Of a stretch of 51,280 nt of DNA, positions 8,571-16,435 are shown piece by piece. Position numbers and translations under genes: made by a program. The notes beneath the pieces are model-generated. The model was not told the DNA's origin. It saw only the letters and a program-made list of their open reading frames with translations, and ran no database searches. The stretch's first letter is position 1, and the number at the start of each line of letters is the position of its first letter. Source of the stretch: Saprospiraceae bacterium (GTDB lineage Bacteria > Bacteroidota > Bacteroidia > Chitinophagales > Saprospiraceae); the NCBI GenBank assembly GCA_020631355.1, contig JAHDHL010000037.1, positions 1 to 51,280 on the forward strand. Reading direction: 5' to 3'.

Positions 8571-9086
8571 CTAGCTTTTGAACAATTCCTTTAGGTTGGA
8601 AGCATCTTCCGGTTTCATCCGCTTACTCAAAATCAGACGGACTTCCCTACGACGCAATGCACCCTCGTATTGTTGTTGTTCCTCATTAGAAAGTGGTAGT
8701 ACGGCCGGAACCTGTGTCGGTCTCCTCGTTTCATCATCCAAGGCGACAAAAGTATAATAGGCATTATTGCAGAGTCGGTTATTCTTACCCTTGATATCTG
8801 CTGCAAAGACTTCCACATACACCTCCACGGAGGTGTTGAATGCTCGGGTGGTGGATGCTTCTATCGTAATCACATCACCGACCAGAATCGGTTTCTGAAA
8901 GGAAACATGGTCTACGGAGGCCGTCACGGTGTGTTTTTCGCAATGTTTCCCTGCACATATTCCTCCTGCGATATCCATCCATCTCAGTAGATTGCCGCCC
9001 ATGAGATTCCCAAGGGGATTGGTATCATTAGGCATAATCATTTCGGTCATGATGGTCTTCGAATCGCTGACTTTCTTGGCTTCCAT
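8571..9086 (-). CDS. Acyl-CoA thioesterase, hotdog fold (YciA/BACH type)
   Basis: It should hydrolyse acyl-CoA to free fatty acid and CoA. The sequence has the hotdog features of the YciA/BACH group: TEMIMPNDTNPLGNLMGGNLLRWMD, with the catalytic Asp-containing helix, and VDHVSFQKPILVGDVITIEA. An upstream in-frame ATG at 9134 would add 16 residues; I prefer the ATG at 9086 (MEAKKVSDSKTIM), because family members normally begin a few residues before the TEM(V/I)xP motif. The last 35 residues are a charged tail. Monocistronic. Confidence 0.9.
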   Translation of the reverse strand: MEAKKVSDSKTIMTEMIMPNDTNPLGNLMGGNLLRWMDIAGGICAGKHCEKHTVTASVDHVSFQKPILVGDVITIEASTTRAFNTSVEVYVEVFAADIKGKNNRLCNNAYYTFVALDDETRRPTQVPAVLPLSNEEQQQYEGALRRREVRLILSKRMKPEDASNLKELFKS

Positions 9087-9338
9087 ATTGTATGAATTAA
9101 AAGGGTATTCAAATTTTGAAAATAATGGGTTCAATGGCTCATTTTGATGATGCTATCCAAACCGGGCGCAAAGGTAGGGATTAATCATCTTCTATGCTTG
9201 AACGCCAATTACCATATACTGGTTTTACGAAAGATTGGGATATTAGAAGAATGATATTATAATCTCTATCCGATAATCTAACAATCTATTCTACATGCAA
9301 TACCGTTGCACACTATTTTGATTTAAATTTGTTTCATC

Positions 9339-9647
9339 TTGAGACTCATTGCATTCATATTATCCTTGCATTTCATGCTGCTTTCATTCATGCCCTGTGC
9401 AGATGGACAAGGTTGTGATGAGGACCAAACCATCGAACACCAACATGATGATACCGACCATACGGATTGCAGTCCCTTTTGTGTCTGTACCTGTTGTGGT
9501 ACCTTGGTTTCGTTCGAGGATATCCAAACGGGACCATCTGATGTGATGTTCTTGATTATTCCGTCAGACTCGCATTTTGGTGAACCATCCTTTATATCCC
9601 ATCCTTACCTTAGGGATATCTGGCACCCTCCCTTGTCGCTATCCTAA
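9339..9647 (+). CDS. Small Cys/His-rich exported protein, DUF6660-like
   Basis: The 102-residue product has a hydrophobic signal sequence (LIAFILSLHFMLLSFMPCADG) and then a His/Asp/Cys-rich mature part with HQHDDTDHTD and SPFCVCTCCGT. Small proteins of this form commonly precede metal-type TonB-dependent receptors in Bacteroidota and are listed, as I recall, as DUF6660. The start is a TTG at 9339. It lies 143 bases upstream of the receptor at 9791. Metal handling is likely from composition and context; the biochemical role is unknown. Confidence 0.75.
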   Translation: MRLIAFILSLHFMLLSFMPCADGQGCDEDQTIEHQHDDTDHTDCSPFCVCTCCGTLVSFEDIQTGPSDVMFLIIPSDSHFGEPSFISHPYLRDIWHPPLSLS

Positions 9648-9660
9648 GCTATACTTAGGA
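9642..9660 (+). repeat. Palindrome overlapping a stop codon, copy 2
   Basis: TCCTAAGCTATACTTAGGA has perfect 7-base arms (TCCTAAG/CTTAGGA) and contains the TAA stop of the DUF6660-like gene. It could be a weak terminator or attenuator between that gene and the receptor; no T tract follows. See the related element at 442-460. Confidence 0.35.
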
Positions 9661-9790
9661 GCGGCCTTTCTCCATCACATATTCAGGGATACATCCATCC
9701 CGATTTACATGACAGACCACACCCCTACATTATGATGGCAATTCCTTATGGATGTCCAATCTGTTAGGGTGGCGTCCAACTTAATTTTCC

Positions 9791-12028
9791 ATGAAAAAAA
9801 TTATTCTCAGCATACTCATACTATGTTGCTATGCCAGTTACACCCAAGCCCAAACATCAACTATTATTTTCGAAGTCCATGAAGCACATGACGATCATCA
9901 GCACGAGGAGCATGATCATGATTCTCATGATAAAGGGGAGGATGTTTTGATTGGTGCTGCGATTGAATTTCCAGAACTGGGTCTGGGCTTGGTTACGGAT
10001 GTGGATGGTTTGGCCACATTCGAGGATATCCCTTACGGGGAATATTCAATTAGAATATCATACACAGGATACCGGACCTTTGAGACTACGGTACGGATTG
10101 GCGAGCTTGAACATTCATTCCTTGTAGAAATGAAAATGGCTGATGAAGTCATCAAGGGAGTCGTCGTCAGTGCAACAAGGAGTACCCGAACCATTCGTAA
10201 TATTCCGACAAGGGTCGAATACATCAATGCGGAGGAACTCAGCGAAAAAGCCATCATGAATGCTTCCAACATCTCCTTGGTTCTAAGGGAAAGTACAGGA
10301 ATCCAAATCCAACAAACCTCACTGAGTAGCGGCAATGCAGGCATCAGAATCCAAGGATTGGATGGCAGGTTTACCCAATTATTGAAAGATGGATTTCCTT
10401 TGTACGGGGGCTTTTCCGGAGGATTGAGTATCAACCAGATTCCTCCATTGGACCTTAATCAATTTGAAATCATCAAAGGCTCCAGTTCCACATTGTATGG
10501 AGGAGGAGCTATTGCGGGATTGGTGAATATGGTTTCCAAGACACCAAAGGAAGAACCTGAATTGGATATCATGTTATCCCAAACCCATGCCCTAGGAAGT
10601 ACGGCTAATATCTTCTATTCCCAAAGAGGGGATAAGTTGGGCTGGACATTGTACGGAGCCGGTCATTTTCAAAGGGAATATGACCCGGATGGGGATGACT
10701 TTTCCAATCTTCCCAGAACGTCAAGTATTTCCCTGAATCCCAAACTGTTCTATTATCCCAGTGAGGATGCTACATTGTGGGTAGGTTTTAATGGGACATT
10801 GGATACCCGTAGGGGTGGCGATATGTCAATTATTAATGCAACTCCAAATGGGGAACATCAATTTTTCGAAAATAATTATTCCATTCGTTGGAATACGCAA
10901 CTGACTTACGACCATCAAATCAATGAAAATACCTCATTCCAATTCAAGAATAGTGTGGCTTTTTTTGATAGGGAATTGGAAACTGTCGGATTGGATTTTC
11001 AGGGGCGACAATGGAATTCCTTTTCAGAGGCCGCCTTGTATCATAATCGAAACCAATCGGATTGGATAGTGGGAATGAATGTATATTCCAATAAATTCGA
11101 TGAGAATCCTACGAATAATCTTGATCGTAGCCAAAGGGATATAACCTCTGGGTTATTCGTCAATAACACAACGGATTTTAATGCTTCTCTGATTCTTGAA
11201 ACCGGCTTCCGCCTAGACTATGCTAAGGATTGGGGGATTTTCCCCTTACCAAGAGTCTCATTGCTTTGGAAAGCTAATGACCACTTTTCCTCCAGATTCG
11301 GAGGAGGGATGGGTTATAAGATTCCGGATATTTTTACGGAAGATGCAGCAGTGTTGAATTATGAGAATATTATGGCCATAGATAAGGATTTACTCCATGC
11401 TGAGAAATCCTATGGATTCAATTGGGATGTGAATTATAAGAATACCATTCGGGATAAAGTGACATATTCCATTAATCAGTTATTCTATTGGACAGGTATC
11501 CAAGATGCCTTATTATTGATGCCAAGAACAGATGGATTATTCTCCTTTGAGAATGCAGCTGGTTTGGTCACGACAAGAGGGGCAGAAACCAATGTGAAAT
11601 TCGGTTATGAGGATTTTCGTTTGTTTTTGAATTATGCATTCATTGATACCCGACTGAATTATTTGCCGGATAATCCATTAAAACCACTTACGGCACAGCA
11701 CAATACGGGGACGGTTCTCATGTACGAAAATTCGGAATGGCGAATTGGATACGAGGTATATTACACGGGGAAACAAAAATTGACAAATGGGAATACCACG
11801 AATGGCTATGCCATAATGGGATTCTTGTTCCAGAAACATTTCAAATGGGGAAGTCCTTATATCAATTTTGAGAACTTTACGGATAGGCGACAGAGTCGTT
11901 TTTCACCAGAGGTAATCGGACACCAGACGCCGGTTTTCCAAGAAATTTATGCTCCGACAGATGGCTTCATTTTTACAGCAGGTGTGGTTATCAAACCTTT
12001 TGGTAATCATGCGGGGCATGAGCATTAG
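9791..12028 (+). CDS. TonB-dependent receptor, histidine-rich (probable metal uptake)
   Basis: This is an outer-membrane receptor for TonB-driven uptake, 745 residues long. After the signal peptide (1-20) comes a CarboxypepD-regulatory-like domain (about 22-115) with a striking His/Asp/Glu cluster at about 33-53 (HDDHQHEEHDHD and following). Next is the plug domain (about 130-240), recognisable by VVVSATRSTRTIRNIPTRVE and IKGSSSTLYGGGAIAGLVN, then the beta barrel ending HAGHEH. The His-rich segment, His-containing C-terminus and the Cys/His-rich protein before it suggest zinc, copper or another transition metal. No regulator or ATPase for the metal is next to it. The ligand is inference. Confidence 0.92.
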   Translation: MKKIILSILILCCYASYTQAQTSTIIFEVHEAHDDHQHEEHDHDSHDKGEDVLIGAAIEFPELGLGLVTDVDGLATFEDIPYGEYSIRISYTGYRTFETTVRIGELEHSFLVEMKMADEVIKGVVVSATRSTRTIRNIPTRVEYINAEELSEKAIMNASNISLVLRESTGIQIQQTSLSSGNAGIRIQGLDGRFTQLLKDGFPLYGGFSGGLSINQIPPLDLNQFEIIKGSSSTLYGGGAIAGLVNMVSKTPKEEPELDIMLSQTHALGSTANIFYSQRGDKLGWTLYGAGHFQREYDPDGDDFSNLPRTSSISLNPKLFYYPSEDATLWVGFNGTLDTRRGGDMSIINATPNGEHQFFENNYSIRWNTQLTYDHQINENTSFQFKNSVAFFDRELETVGLDFQGRQWNSFSEAALYHNRNQSDWIVGMNVYSNKFDENPTNNLDRSQRDITSGLFVNNTTDFNASLILETGFRLDYAKDWGIFPLPRVSLLWKANDHFSSRFGGGMGYKIPDIFTEDAAVLNYENIMAIDKDLLHAEKSYGFNWDVNYKNTIRDKVTYSINQLFYWTGIQDALLLMPRTDGLFSFENAAGLVTTRGAETNVKFGYEDFRLFLNYAFIDTRLNYLPDNPLKPLTAQHNTGTVLMYENSEWRIGYEVYYTGKQKLTNGNTTNGYAIMGFLFQKHFKWGSPYINFENFTDRRQSRFSPEVIGHQTPVFQEIYAPTDGFIFTAGVVIKPFGNHAGHEH

Positions 12029-12063
12029 ATTTATGGATAATGGGATAATAAGTAATTGGACAA

Positions 12064-12094
12064 AAGATACCGAGATTAGATATCTCGGTATCTT
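12064..12094. terminator. Bidirectional terminator hairpin
   Basis: AAGATACCGAGAT (12064-12076) pairs perfectly with ATCTCGGTATCTT (12082-12094) around a 5-base loop. It sits between the convergent ends of the TonB receptor (12028) and the CHAT gene (12120) and can serve both. Confidence 0.75.
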
Positions 12095-12119
12095 CTATAT
12101 ATTGTATCTTCGATATTTC

Positions 12120-13007
12120 CTAATTCCAATCCAGGCAATTCCCATCTTTCCAGACTTTGGGCAGATGAGCGAATCTGGAATGTTTGGTATCCAAGATAAC
12201 CATTGCATCGTCAAAAGCCTTATCTAGGTCTTTTCCCTCAGTTAGGCCGATGTAAAGACCTTGTGCAAAGTCAATGGCAGCCATGTCTCCCACAGGGGCA
12301 TTCATTCCAACGACATGCATCCCTAGTTCTGAAATGACCTTGGCTTGTTCCTCGGAATAGCAGGAGTTCAGGATAATGATTTTGACATATTCCTTATGCT
12401 GATTGAATAGTCTTCTCAATGCCCTTGTCGGCATGAGTTGGGTTTTATTATGGTCAGTGGCAATGAGTATGCCTTTGGTTTCCCCATGCCCGGCATAGTG
12501 GACGATACTGGGACGTTGGTTCATTGCAATGATGAGGTCCTCTACGGTCATTGCCAGTTCAGGACTCAGTAATTCAAGGTGTTGATTTCCTTTGACCCTA
12601 TTTTTTATCAATCTATATTCTCGGTCAGTTTGCAATCGACCCGAATCCGTCGGATTGGCAGAGAGAAATATGATTTTCTGCTTGTCCTTATTATCGGAAC
12701 TTGGTGTACTTGAGCCATTATCGGATGAGTTGTCACTTTCCGGATGTTGTCTTGTGTATTCGGCTGCCAATTCATTCAACACTGAAAGAAGGGCCAATGT
12801 GATTCGATTGGATTCCCTATCTGCCTCATCATTACTGATGATACCCAACGATCTATTAGTATTGAGTCTGGAATTCCTACTGGAAAGCAGGGTTAGGGTA
12901 TTGCTATGATTGATATCCGTAAGTTGATTATCCACCTCATTCATCAATTGGATAGCCTTAGGGATATTTCCATTCGTTATTAGATTTCTTATTCTTTCCT
13001 CGTCCAT
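12120..13007 (-). CDS. EAD11-like domain fused to CHAT caspase-like protease
   Basis: The 295-residue product has two parts. Residues 1-85 resemble the effector-associated domain EAD11: IRNLITNGNIPKAIQLM, then LLSSRNSRLNTNRSLGIISND and ESNRITLALLSVLNEL; in known systems such domains recruit an effector to a partner carrying the same domain. A Ser/Asp-rich linker (86-108) leads to a CHAT protease domain (about 109-295) with the catalytic pair in VHYAGHG (His174) and ILNSCYS (Cys216). CHAT proteins are caspase relatives used in bacterial conflict and cell-death systems. No second EAD protein, STAND ATPase or substrate is adjacent, so the partner must be elsewhere. CHAT is firm; EAD11 is by recalled pattern. 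Confidence 0.85.
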   Translation of the reverse strand: MDEERIRNLITNGNIPKAIQLMNEVDNQLTDINHSNTLTLLSSRNSRLNTNRSLGIISNDEADRESNRITLALLSVLNELAAEYTRQHPESDNSSDNGSSTPSSDNKDKQKIIFLSANPTDSGRLQTDREYRLIKNRVKGNQHLELLSPELAMTVEDLIIAMNQRPSIVHYAGHGETKGILIATDHNKTQLMPTRALRRLFNQHKEYVKIIILNSCYSEEQAKVISELGMHVVGMNAPVGDMAAIDFAQGLYIGLTEGKDLDKAFDDAMVILDTKHSRFAHLPKVWKDGNCLDWN

Positions 13008-13119
13008 TTTTGTTTTTATTTAAGTGACCAATATTAACATATTCTCATAAGTCTACCAAATGAGTAGGATGAATTCCCAATCAAACTATTGAATAAGGTA
13101 TTATCTCTAATTATCAGTC

Positions 13120-13145
13120 TTGTTGGGAAGCTTTCCTTAACTTTG
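13120..13145 (+). promoter_or_regulatory. Promoter of the MATE exporter gene
   Basis: TTG around 13120 and TAACTTTG at 13138-13145 match the Bacteroidota promoter. The -7 box ends only four bases before the ATG at 13150, so the mRNA should be leaderless or nearly so. Confidence 0.5.
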
Positions 13146-13149
13146 TTTT

Positions 13150-14472
13150 ATGGCTTCAGCAAGCAAGAAAATCAATCGGGAAATCCTTAGGCTCTCCATA
13201 CCCAACATACTGAGTAATGTATCGGTTCCATTGTTGAGTTCCGTGGATACATTCCTTATGGGATACCAAGCATCTGCTGCTGCTTATATCGGCGCGGTAG
13301 GATTGGGGAGTATGTTCTTCAATCTGATGTACTGGGGTTTTGGTTTCCTGAGAATGGGAACAACCGGAATGACGGCCCAGGCCTATGGTCGAAAGGATGA
13401 TGCAGAGATAACGGGCACTTTCGGTCGGGGATTATTGGTTGCCATGGGAATGGCCTTGGTATTTCTCTTGTTGCAGATACCCTTGGAATCAGCAGGAGTA
13501 TATCTTATGGCAGCTGATGAAAGTACGGCTCCGTTGGTATCCGAGTATTTTTATATCCGGATATGGGCAGCTCCGGCAGCTTTGGGTCTGATGGTATTCA
13601 TGGGTTGGTTCTTTGGAATGCAGAATGCGATTTATCCACTGATACTGACCTTGGTCATCAATGTCACCAATATCATTCTGAGTGTCATTTTGGTCCAACA
13701 ATATGATATGGGCATTACAGGTGTGGCTTGGGGTACTGTGGTCGCCCAATATGTAGGTCTGTTTTCAGGATTGGCTCTTTTCCTATGGAAATATGGGAAT
13801 TATGCCAAGGGATTAAAAATGAAGCTTATCCTACAATGGGATTCCATCCGTCATTTTTTTATTGTGAACAGGGATATCTTCATCCGGACGGTATGCATGA
13901 TTGCTGCATTCAGCTTCTTTTATAATCGTTCGTCCATTATGGGTGTTACGATGTTGGCCATCAATCAGGTATTCATGCAATATGTCAATTGGATGGCCTA
14001 TGCCGTAGATGGTTTCGCATTCGCATCAGAAAGTCTGGTAGGAAAATACGAGGGAGCGAAAGACCAACTGATGAAAAAATCAGCGATATACTACTCCTTT
14101 ATTTGGGGTGGGGGCATGGCCCTATTGTTTGCCTTGTTTTTTTATGTTGGTGATATCGGTCTGTTATCCATATTTACGGATGATGCTGATGTTTTGGCCG
14201 TAGGTTCGGATTTTCTGATATGGATTATCATTTATCCCATCCTCGCCTTTGCGTCCTATATTTGGGATGGTGTATTCATTGGCCTGACAGCCAGTAAGGC
14301 GATGCGGGATACGATGCTTCTATCACTGATTGCTTTTGTGGTTTCCTATTTTGCCTTACAACAATTCGAGAATCACGGTTTATGGATGGCTATGCTGGCT
14401 TATGTGACTGCTCGGGGAATCCTACAAACCATTTGGTATTTCTATTTTATGAAAAGTGATTGGGAATCCTAG
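13150..14472 (+). CDS. MATE family efflux transporter
   Basis: This is an inner-membrane exporter of 440 residues with about 12 transmembrane helices in two halves, as in the MATE (multidrug and toxic compound extrusion) family, DinF branch. Start ILRLSIPNILSNVSVPLLSSVDTFLMG is the characteristic MATE N-terminus, including the LSxVDTxLxG pattern of helix 1-2. Such proteins use Na+ or H+ gradients to export cationic compounds; the substrate cannot be read from sequence. Its stop overlaps the convergent DUF72 gene's stop by four bases. Confidence 0.93.
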   Translation: MASASKKINREILRLSIPNILSNVSVPLLSSVDTFLMGYQASAAAYIGAVGLGSMFFNLMYWGFGFLRMGTTGMTAQAYGRKDDAEITGTFGRGLLVAMGMALVFLLLQIPLESAGVYLMAADESTAPLVSEYFYIRIWAAPAALGLMVFMGWFFGMQNAIYPLILTLVINVTNIILSVILVQQYDMGITGVAWGTVVAQYVGLFSGLALFLWKYGNYAKGLKMKLILQWDSIRHFFIVNRDIFIRTVCMIAAFSFFYNRSSIMGVTMLAINQVFMQYVNWMAYAVDGFAFASESLVGKYEGAKDQLMKKSAIYYSFIWGGGMALLFALFFYVGDIGLLSIFTDDADVLAVGSDFLIWIIIYPILAFASYIWDGVFIGLTASKAMRDTMLLSLIAFVVSYFALQQFENHGLWMAMLAYVTARGILQTIWYFYFMKSDWES

Positions 14473-15377
14473 AATAGACTCATTTGGGTATCTATTTTCT
14501 TGGGCCCTCTGGTGATAACGTTAGGTATGGTTTTCCTAAGTTGTTCGACGAGATAAACAGAGATGTCAGGTGATAGGATATTATCCGGTTGGTGAGGGAA
14601 AAAATAGACTTCCCTAAGGTTTTTTGAAAACCAATATTTTAGTTTTTCCACCCATTCATCTATTCTTCGGTAATCCGATTCGACCAATCCATTTCCTACG
14701 AAACGAACCATGGCAATATCTGAAGTCAATCTATTGTGTAGGACATCACGCCTACCGGCTACATCTGTAATGACTGTTGCGATATTGTATTTTTCCAATA
14801 CCTTGAATAATGCATTGCCTTGTTCTGGAATCTGAAACCAATCCTCATGTCTGATTTCGATGGCTAGTGGAATCTGGGTATCCCATTGGGAAAGGAATCT
14901 TTCCAGTATTTCAAGCCTATCAAATTTGAAATAGGGAGGCATTTGCATGAAACAACAACCTAATTTATCTCGTAATTCCTTGATTTCCCTAGAAAATATC
15001 TCGATGCGTTCGGTAGTCATACCCAAATCTCGACTATGGCTGATGGTTTGGGGAATCTTGGGACAGAAAACGAAATCATCCGGAGTTTCCCTGTACCATT
15101 TACTGGTCAGTTCTATATTGGGTATCCGATAGTGTGTGGTATTGAGTTCTATGGTATTGAATTGTTTACCATAGGCAAGGAGATACCCCTTGGCATTGGT
15201 TTTTTCAGGATACCATTGTCCTACCCATTCTTTCATGCCCCAACCCGTTGCGCCTATATATACAGTAGGCGGAGTCATTCTTTCTTCCAAATGATCAAGG
15301 ATAAGTGTCGTACCTTCCGGGTCGGTAGGAAGTGTAAAGTCAACAGCTGATATATCTTGTAGTTTTCCGAATTTCAT
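14469..15377 (-). CDS. DUF72 domain-containing protein
   Basis: The 302-residue product matches the DUF72 (YecE-like) family, predicted TIM barrels: YIGATGWGMKEWVGQWYP, FNTIELNTTHYRIP, FVFCPKIPQTISHSRDLG, LAIEIRHEDWF and the terminal YFFPHQPDNILSP region. The function of the family is not established, though a metal-dependent hydrolase or nuclease activity has been suggested. It has an N-terminal extension of about 35 residues before the YIGATGW motif. It starts eight bases after the stop of the T9SS protein gene on the same strand, so the two are probably cotranscribed. Confidence 0.9.
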   Translation of the reverse strand: MKFGKLQDISAVDFTLPTDPEGTTLILDHLEERMTPPTVYIGATGWGMKEWVGQWYPEKTNAKGYLLAYGKQFNTIELNTTHYRIPNIELTSKWYRETPDDFVFCPKIPQTISHSRDLGMTTERIEIFSREIKELRDKLGCCFMQMPPYFKFDRLEILERFLSQWDTQIPLAIEIRHEDWFQIPEQGNALFKVLEKYNIATVITDVAGRRDVLHNRLTSDIAMVRFVGNGLVESDYRRIDEWVEKLKYWFSKNLREVYFFPHQPDNILSPDISVYLVEQLRKTIPNVITRGPKKIDTQMSLF

Positions 15378-15385
15378 ATTCTGAA

Positions 15386-16180
15386 TTATTCCTGTCGTTG
15401 GATTAGGAATTTCTTGGTAATGGTATATTGTTCCTTAATGAGGCTGATGAAATAAATCCCATTGGGTAAATGGGCAATATCGAGTGATTGTTCAGTAAAC
15501 TGGACCCCTGAAGCCATCAAGCGTCCTGTTGAATCATGGATTTGATATGTAAGACTGGAGGGGGAATCAGTGTCGATGCTAATGAATTGGTCAGCAGGGT
15601 TGGGATGGATGTTTAAGGATTCGTCCTCTATTATGGAATGACTTGTTGTATTGAGAATGATGCCACAACTATCCGCCCATCCATGTGTACTGGCAAAAGC
15701 CCAACCATTATTATGTAGGATAATGCCTCTCATACTTTGTCCTATTCCCTCTATGAATAGGATTTGATTGAAGAATTCAATGTGTTTGAGTCCATTTTCG
15801 TAATAAATATCAATGACCTCATTTTCGTAACCATTCTGTTCTATAAAGAAATCGCCGATTTCCAAGGAATAATCAACAACCAAGGTTTCTGAAGTTGAGT
15901 CTTGCGACCAAAAGTATATCTTTTGTTCAGTCGTATCTTCCCTAACCCAACCTCTTGCTTCATCATAATATTCATCATTGACCTCATAATATGTCTTATC
16001 ATTGATAACAGTATCACATGCAATATGATAGTATTGATATGAAAACCCTCCACCATTAACTGCACCCTCGGGTTTGGCGATTTCGTATATTTTATTTTCT
16101 ACAATGGTCGGAGTGTAATTCTGGCCATAGGCCACCAAGGAGAATAAGATGAGATAATAGAATGTAATGAGTTGTTTCAT
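15386..16180 (-). CDS. Secreted protein with T9SS type A sorting domain
   Basis: The 264-residue product starts with a signal peptide (residues 1-19, YG-Q cleavage) and ends with a type A T9SS sorting domain (about 190-264): LNIHPNPADQFISI, then YQIHDSTGRLMASG and LPNGIYFISLI. It is therefore exported across the outer membrane and probably attached to the cell surface or released. The middle, about 165 residues with many Tyr and Asp, matches no family I know. It starts only nine bases downstream of an amine oxidase remnant and precedes the DUF72 gene. Confidence 0.85.
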   Translation of the reverse strand: MKQLITFYYLILFSLVAYGQNYTPTIVENKIYEIAKPEGAVNGGGFSYQYYHIACDTVINDKTYYEVNDEYYDEARGWVREDTTEQKIYFWSQDSTSETLVVDYSLEIGDFFIEQNGYENEVIDIYYENGLKHIEFFNQILFIEGIGQSMRGIILHNNGWAFASTHGWADSCGIILNTTSHSIIEDESLNIHPNPADQFISIDTDSPSSLTYQIHDSTGRLMASGVQFTEQSLDIAHLPNGIYFISLIKEQYTITKKFLIQRQE

Positions 16181-16189
16181 ATTGGTGAG

Positions 16190-16297
16190 TTACAATGAAT
16201 CAATGATTTTTTCTGCTTCCCTTATTCCGCTTAAGTAGGCACCGTGTACAGTTCCCCTGTAGTCTTTTATGGTATGCTCTCCGGCAAAGAACACTCT
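16190..16297 (-). pseudogene. C-terminal remnant of a flavin amine oxidase
   Basis: On the minus strand one frame reads [20 protein letters not shown] followed by [15 protein letters not shown] and a stop. This is the typical end of FAD-dependent amine oxidases (LSD1/polyamine oxidase type): the FAGEH motif contacts FAD and GAYLSG closes the fold. A TAA immediately precedes the arginine codon and no further matching sequence was found up to the terminator at 16384, so only the last 36 codons survive. It differs clearly from the amine oxidase at 50208. Confidence 0.85.
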
Positions 16298-16383
16298 TTA
16301 GGAATTTACTTCTTTTCATCATAAGAAAGAGGACTTGGATAAATTAGGATGAGTAAGATAGGTTGAGATATCTATAAATATAA

Positions 16384-16409
16384 AAAAGGCATCCATTTGG
16401 ATGCCTTTT
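16384..16409 (-). terminator. Terminator of the AAA+ ATPase gene
   Basis: AAAAGGCATCC (16384-16394) pairs with GGATGCCTTTT (16399-16409) around the loop ATTT. It lies about 27 bases past the stop of the minus-strand AAA+ gene and, on that strand, is followed by a T run. Confidence 0.85.
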
Positions 16410-16435
16410 CTATGTAATATTATTTTCTATGTGAA

